DNA from: an uncultured Nostocoides sp.
GTDB taxonomy: Bacteria; Actinomycetota; Actinomycetes; Actinomycetales; Dermatophilaceae
Length of the DNA: 17,200 bases
Reading direction: 5' to 3'
NCBI GenBank assembly: GCA_936931335.1
Contig: CAKZIH010000179.1
Location: 1 to 17,200 of the forward strand
Part shown: positions 15,492 through 17,200 of the stretch, one piece after another
Layout of the letters: each line of letters starts with the position of its first letter
How positions within the stretch are numbered: the stretch's first letter is position 1
Notes under the pieces: generated by a model
The model's input: the letters and a program-made list of their open reading frames with translations, nothing else
Databases searched by the model: none
Told to the model about the DNA's origin: nothing
Made by a program: the position numbers and the translations under genes

Positions 15492-15842
15492 TCAGCGGAT
15501 GAGCTTGCGATCGCGCAGCGACTCCAGCGCGTCGTCGAGGATCTGCGCGCCATCGGCCTCGGAGCGGCGCTCCTTCACATACGCCAGGTGCGTCTTGTAG
15601 GGCTCCACGCGTGGCGCGTCCGGCGGGTTGGCCTCGTCTTGTCCGGCGGGCAGACCACAGCGCGGGCAGTCCCAGAACTCGGGGACGGTGAGTCCAGGCT
15701 CCTGAGCGAAGCTGGGACGGGTCTGGTGGCGATTGGCGCACCAGTAGGAGACGTGGACCCGAGGCGCGATATCGCCGCGTTCCGCCTCCCCCATCGGCCC
15801 CGCGCCGACCCGACTTCCCCGTATGGCGTTGCCTCCGGCCAT
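15492..15842 (-). CDS. rbpA: RNA polymerase-binding protein RbpA
   Basis: The protein is 116 aa, an actinobacteria-specific transcription factor that binds RNA polymerase and the principal sigma factor and stabilises the open complex. Recognised by AIRGSRVGA near the N-terminus (6-14), the core APRVHVSYWC, and the sigma-interacting C-terminus TPYKTH-like segment (PYKTHLAYVKERRS, 81-94) ending in ESLRDRKLI. Cys35, His39, Cys59 and Cys62 (YWCANRH and WDCPRCG) form a likely zinc site, as in zinc-containing RbpA. Start ATG 15842 is needed to keep the RGSR element; a weak GAGAGG lies 12 bases upstream. It is 58 bp downstream of secG and may share its transcript. Confidence 0.94.
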   Translation of the reverse strand: MAGGNAIRGSRVGAGPMGEAERGDIAPRVHVSYWCANRHQTRPSFAQEPGLTVPEFWDCPRCGLPAGQDEANPPDAPRVEPYKTHLAYVKERRSEADGAQILDDALESLRDRKLIR

Positions 15843-15900
15843 GGGAACCTGCGTCCTCTCTGACGAACTGGGTGGACAGATCAGCCCGGGTCCGGGCGGA

Positions 15901-16146
15901 TCAGACGTTGAAGCGGTCGATCAGCCCGATCCCGACGATGGCGGTCACCCAAATGAGGGCGATCATGATGGTGATCCGGCTCAGGTTGCGCTCGGCAACC
16001 GAGGATGAGGACATCGAGGTCGACAGACCGCCACCGAACATGTCCGAGACGCCGCCGCCCTTGCCCTTGTGCAGCAGGATCAGCAGGGTCAGGAAGAGCC
16101 CGGAGATGACGAGCAGCACCTGCAGCCCGATTCGCACCGCGTTCAC
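15901..16146 (-). CDS. secG: Preprotein translocase subunit SecG
   Basis: The protein is 81 aa, a small membrane subunit of SecYEG that aids SecA-driven export. Two transmembrane segments (about 5-25 and 57-77) flank the conserved cytoplasmic loop HKGKGGGVSDMFGGG (26-40), the hallmark of SecG. The start is GTG 16146, with GAAAGG 6 bases upstream. It follows tpiA by 70 bp in the same direction, the standard actinobacterial order pgk-tpiA-secG. Confidence 0.95.
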   Translation of the reverse strand: MNAVRIGLQVLLVISGLFLTLLILLHKGKGGGVSDMFGGGLSTSMSSSSVAERNLSRITIMIALIWVTAIVGIGLIDRFNV

Positions 16147-16165
16147 AGTCTACCTTTCACGAGAT

Positions 16166-16193
16166 GGTCCGGCCGCCCGCAGGCGACCGGACC
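16166..16193. terminator. Strong hairpin between tpiA and secG
   Basis: GGTCCGG (16166-16172) pairs perfectly with CCGGACC (16187-16193). Inside, four more pairs (16174-16177 with 16182-16185) follow one mismatch, around the loop CGCA. It lies 23 bases after the tpiA stop on the minus strand and 7 bases before the secG ribosome site, with no T-run. It may terminate or attenuate the pgk-tpiA transcript, or stabilise a processed 3' end. Confidence 0.45.
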
Positions 16194-16216
16194 CTCAGGA
16201 TAACCCGCCGGCCCGA

Positions 16217-17011
16217 CTAGGCCGACGCGGTCAGATGCTTCTGGTAGCGGCAGATTGCCGCGAACTCCGCCGGATCCAGCGAGGCACCGCCGACAAGAGC
16301 ACCGTCGATGTCCTCCCCGGCCATGATTGCCGCGATATTGCCGGACTTGACCGAACCGCCATACAGGATCCGGATGCCGTCGGCGGCGTCACCGCCATAC
16401 ATCTCGGCGAGCTGGGTGCGGATGGCTCCGCAGACCTCCTGCGCGTTCTCCGGGGTGGCCACCGCTCCGGTGCCGATCGCCCATACCGGCTCATAGGCGA
16501 CGACCAGCTCGCGCACCTGCTCGGGGGTCAACTCGGCCAGGCTGGCGCGCAACTGGTGCAGGATGAACGGAATGTGCCGGCCGCTCTCGCGCACCTCCAA
16601 GGACTCCCCGATGCACAGGATCGGCGTCAACCCGTAGCGGAAGGCGGCCTGCAGCTTGTTGGAGACCATGTCGTCGCTCTCGCCATGGTGCTCGCGTCGC
16701 TCGCTGTGCCCGACGATCACATAACGGCAGCCCAGCTTGGCCAAGAACTTCCCGCTGACCTCACCGGTGAAGGCCCCGCTGTCGTGGACCGAGAGGTCCT
16801 GGGCGCCATACCGGATGTCCAGCCGGTCACCGTCGACCATGGTCTGCACGGTGCGCAAATCGGTGAACGGCGGGCACACCACGACCTCGACCGCGGCGAA
16901 GTCGTGACGAGCATCCCGCAGGGTCCAGTCCAACTTCTGCAGGACGTGGGTGGCCTCGAGGTGGTCGAGGTTCATCTTCCAGTTGCCCGCCATCAGCGGG
17001 GTGCGACTCAC
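16217..17011 (-). CDS. tpiA: Triosephosphate isomerase
   Basis: The protein is 264 aa, a TIM barrel interconverting dihydroxyacetone phosphate and glyceraldehyde 3-phosphate in glycolysis. All catalytic residues are present: Lys12 in GNWKMN, His102 in GHSERR and Glu174 in AYEPVWAIGTG; the phosphate-binding YGGSVKSGN (217-225) and GALVGGASL (237-245) follow. The GTG start at 17011 overlaps the pgk stop (GTGA), so the two are translationally coupled, the usual actinobacterial arrangement. Confidence 0.97.
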   Translation of the reverse strand: MSRTPLMAGNWKMNLDHLEATHVLQKLDWTLRDARHDFAAVEVVVCPPFTDLRTVQTMVDGDRLDIRYGAQDLSVHDSGAFTGEVSGKFLAKLGCRYVIVGHSERREHHGESDDMVSNKLQAAFRYGLTPILCIGESLEVRESGRHIPFILHQLRASLAELTPEQVRELVVAYEPVWAIGTGAVATPENAQEVCGAIRTQLAEMYGGDAADGIRILYGGSVKSGNIAAIMAGEDIDGALVGGASLDPAEFAAICRYQKHLTASA

Positions 17012-17200
17012 TTGGCGTCCTCCATGATGCTGATCCCGGGCAGGTCCTTGCCCTCGAGGTATTCCAGGCTGGCGCCGCCGCCGGTGGAGATGTGGCCGAA
17101 GTCAGCGTCGGCGAAACCCAACTGCCGCACGGCCGCCGCGGAGTCGCCGCCGCCGACGACGGTGAGCGCGCCGCGCTGGGTCGCCTCGACCAGGGCCCGG
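17008..17200 (-). CDS. pgk: Phosphoglycerate kinase, C-terminal end (5' part outside window)
   Basis: The last 63 residues are visible. They contain TVVGGGDSAAAV, FGHISTGGGASLEYLEGKDLPGI and end in MEDAK. GGGDSAAAV and the STGGGASLE loop bind nucleotide phosphates in phosphoglycerate kinase, which makes ATP from 1,3-bisphosphoglycerate. The stop overlaps the tpiA start by 4 bp. Nothing abnormal is seen. Confidence 0.96.
   Translation of the reverse strand, partial: RALVEATQRGALTVVGGGDSAAAVRQLGFADADFGHISTGGGASLEYLEGKDLPGISIMEDAK

Noticed and set aside
15843..15900. SigR-type (GGAAT...GTT) promoter in front of rbpA
   Set aside because: rbpA is under such control in Streptomyces, but here only GGACC and GTT about 20 bp apart are seen, a poor match in sequence and spacing.
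1..17200. CRISPR array, phage defence cluster, secondary-metabolite genes or other novel multi-gene system
   Set aside because: Every substantial gene is assigned to a known metabolic, transport, secretion or transcription family. No regular repeats or orphan clusters remain unexplained.

Overview
The window is high-GC DNA from an actinobacterium. The transketolase/transaldolase/zwf/opcA cluster, the RNA-polymerase-binding protein RbpA and the ctaB and secG-tpiA-pgk neighbourhoods together point to Actinomycetota, most likely Micrococcales (Intrasporangiaceae/Dermatophilaceae-like). The phylum is well supported; the family is an inference. I see no mobile element, CRISPR array, rRNA or tRNA.

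Left part (1-8433) is an inducible plant-polysaccharide uptake locus. On the minus strand, reading right to left, are a Tat-type lipoprotein sugar-binding protein, two ABC permeases, a secreted GH43 glycosidase with two C-terminal modules, a GH43 lipoprotein and a GH2 enzyme without signal peptide that runs off the left edge. Junctions are tight (-4, -4, -4, +3 and +35 bp), so this is one operon. A LacI-family regulator diverges from it. The 202-bp divergent region holds a perfect 11-bp inverted repeat (likely operator half-sites), two hairpins, and a promoter positioned so that the lacI-type transcript would be leaderless. The proposed order of work is: outer GH43 cuts the polymer (arabinan or arabinoxylan side chains are the best guess), the anchored GH43 trims, the ABC system imports oligosaccharides, and cytoplasmic GH2 finishes. 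No ABC ATPase is present; such systems usually borrow a shared MsiK-like ATPase.

Middle part (8416-15459) is core metabolism. Heme O synthase (ctaB) lies on the minus strand, and its 3' end overlaps that of the regulator by 18 bp. Divergent from it is the pentose-phosphate run tkt-tal-zwf-opcA. The 6-phosphogluconolactonase gene that often follows opcA in actinobacteria is not here.

Right part (15492-17200, minus strand) holds rbpA, secG, tpiA and the 3' end of pgk, the glycolytic/secretion block typical of the phylum. tpiA overlaps pgk by 4 bp.

Most of the window is recognisable and ordinary. The points worth a second look are the regulatory DNA between the sugar operon and its regulator, the division of the glycosidases between compartments, and the missing pgl. 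I did not find evidence of an undescribed system.
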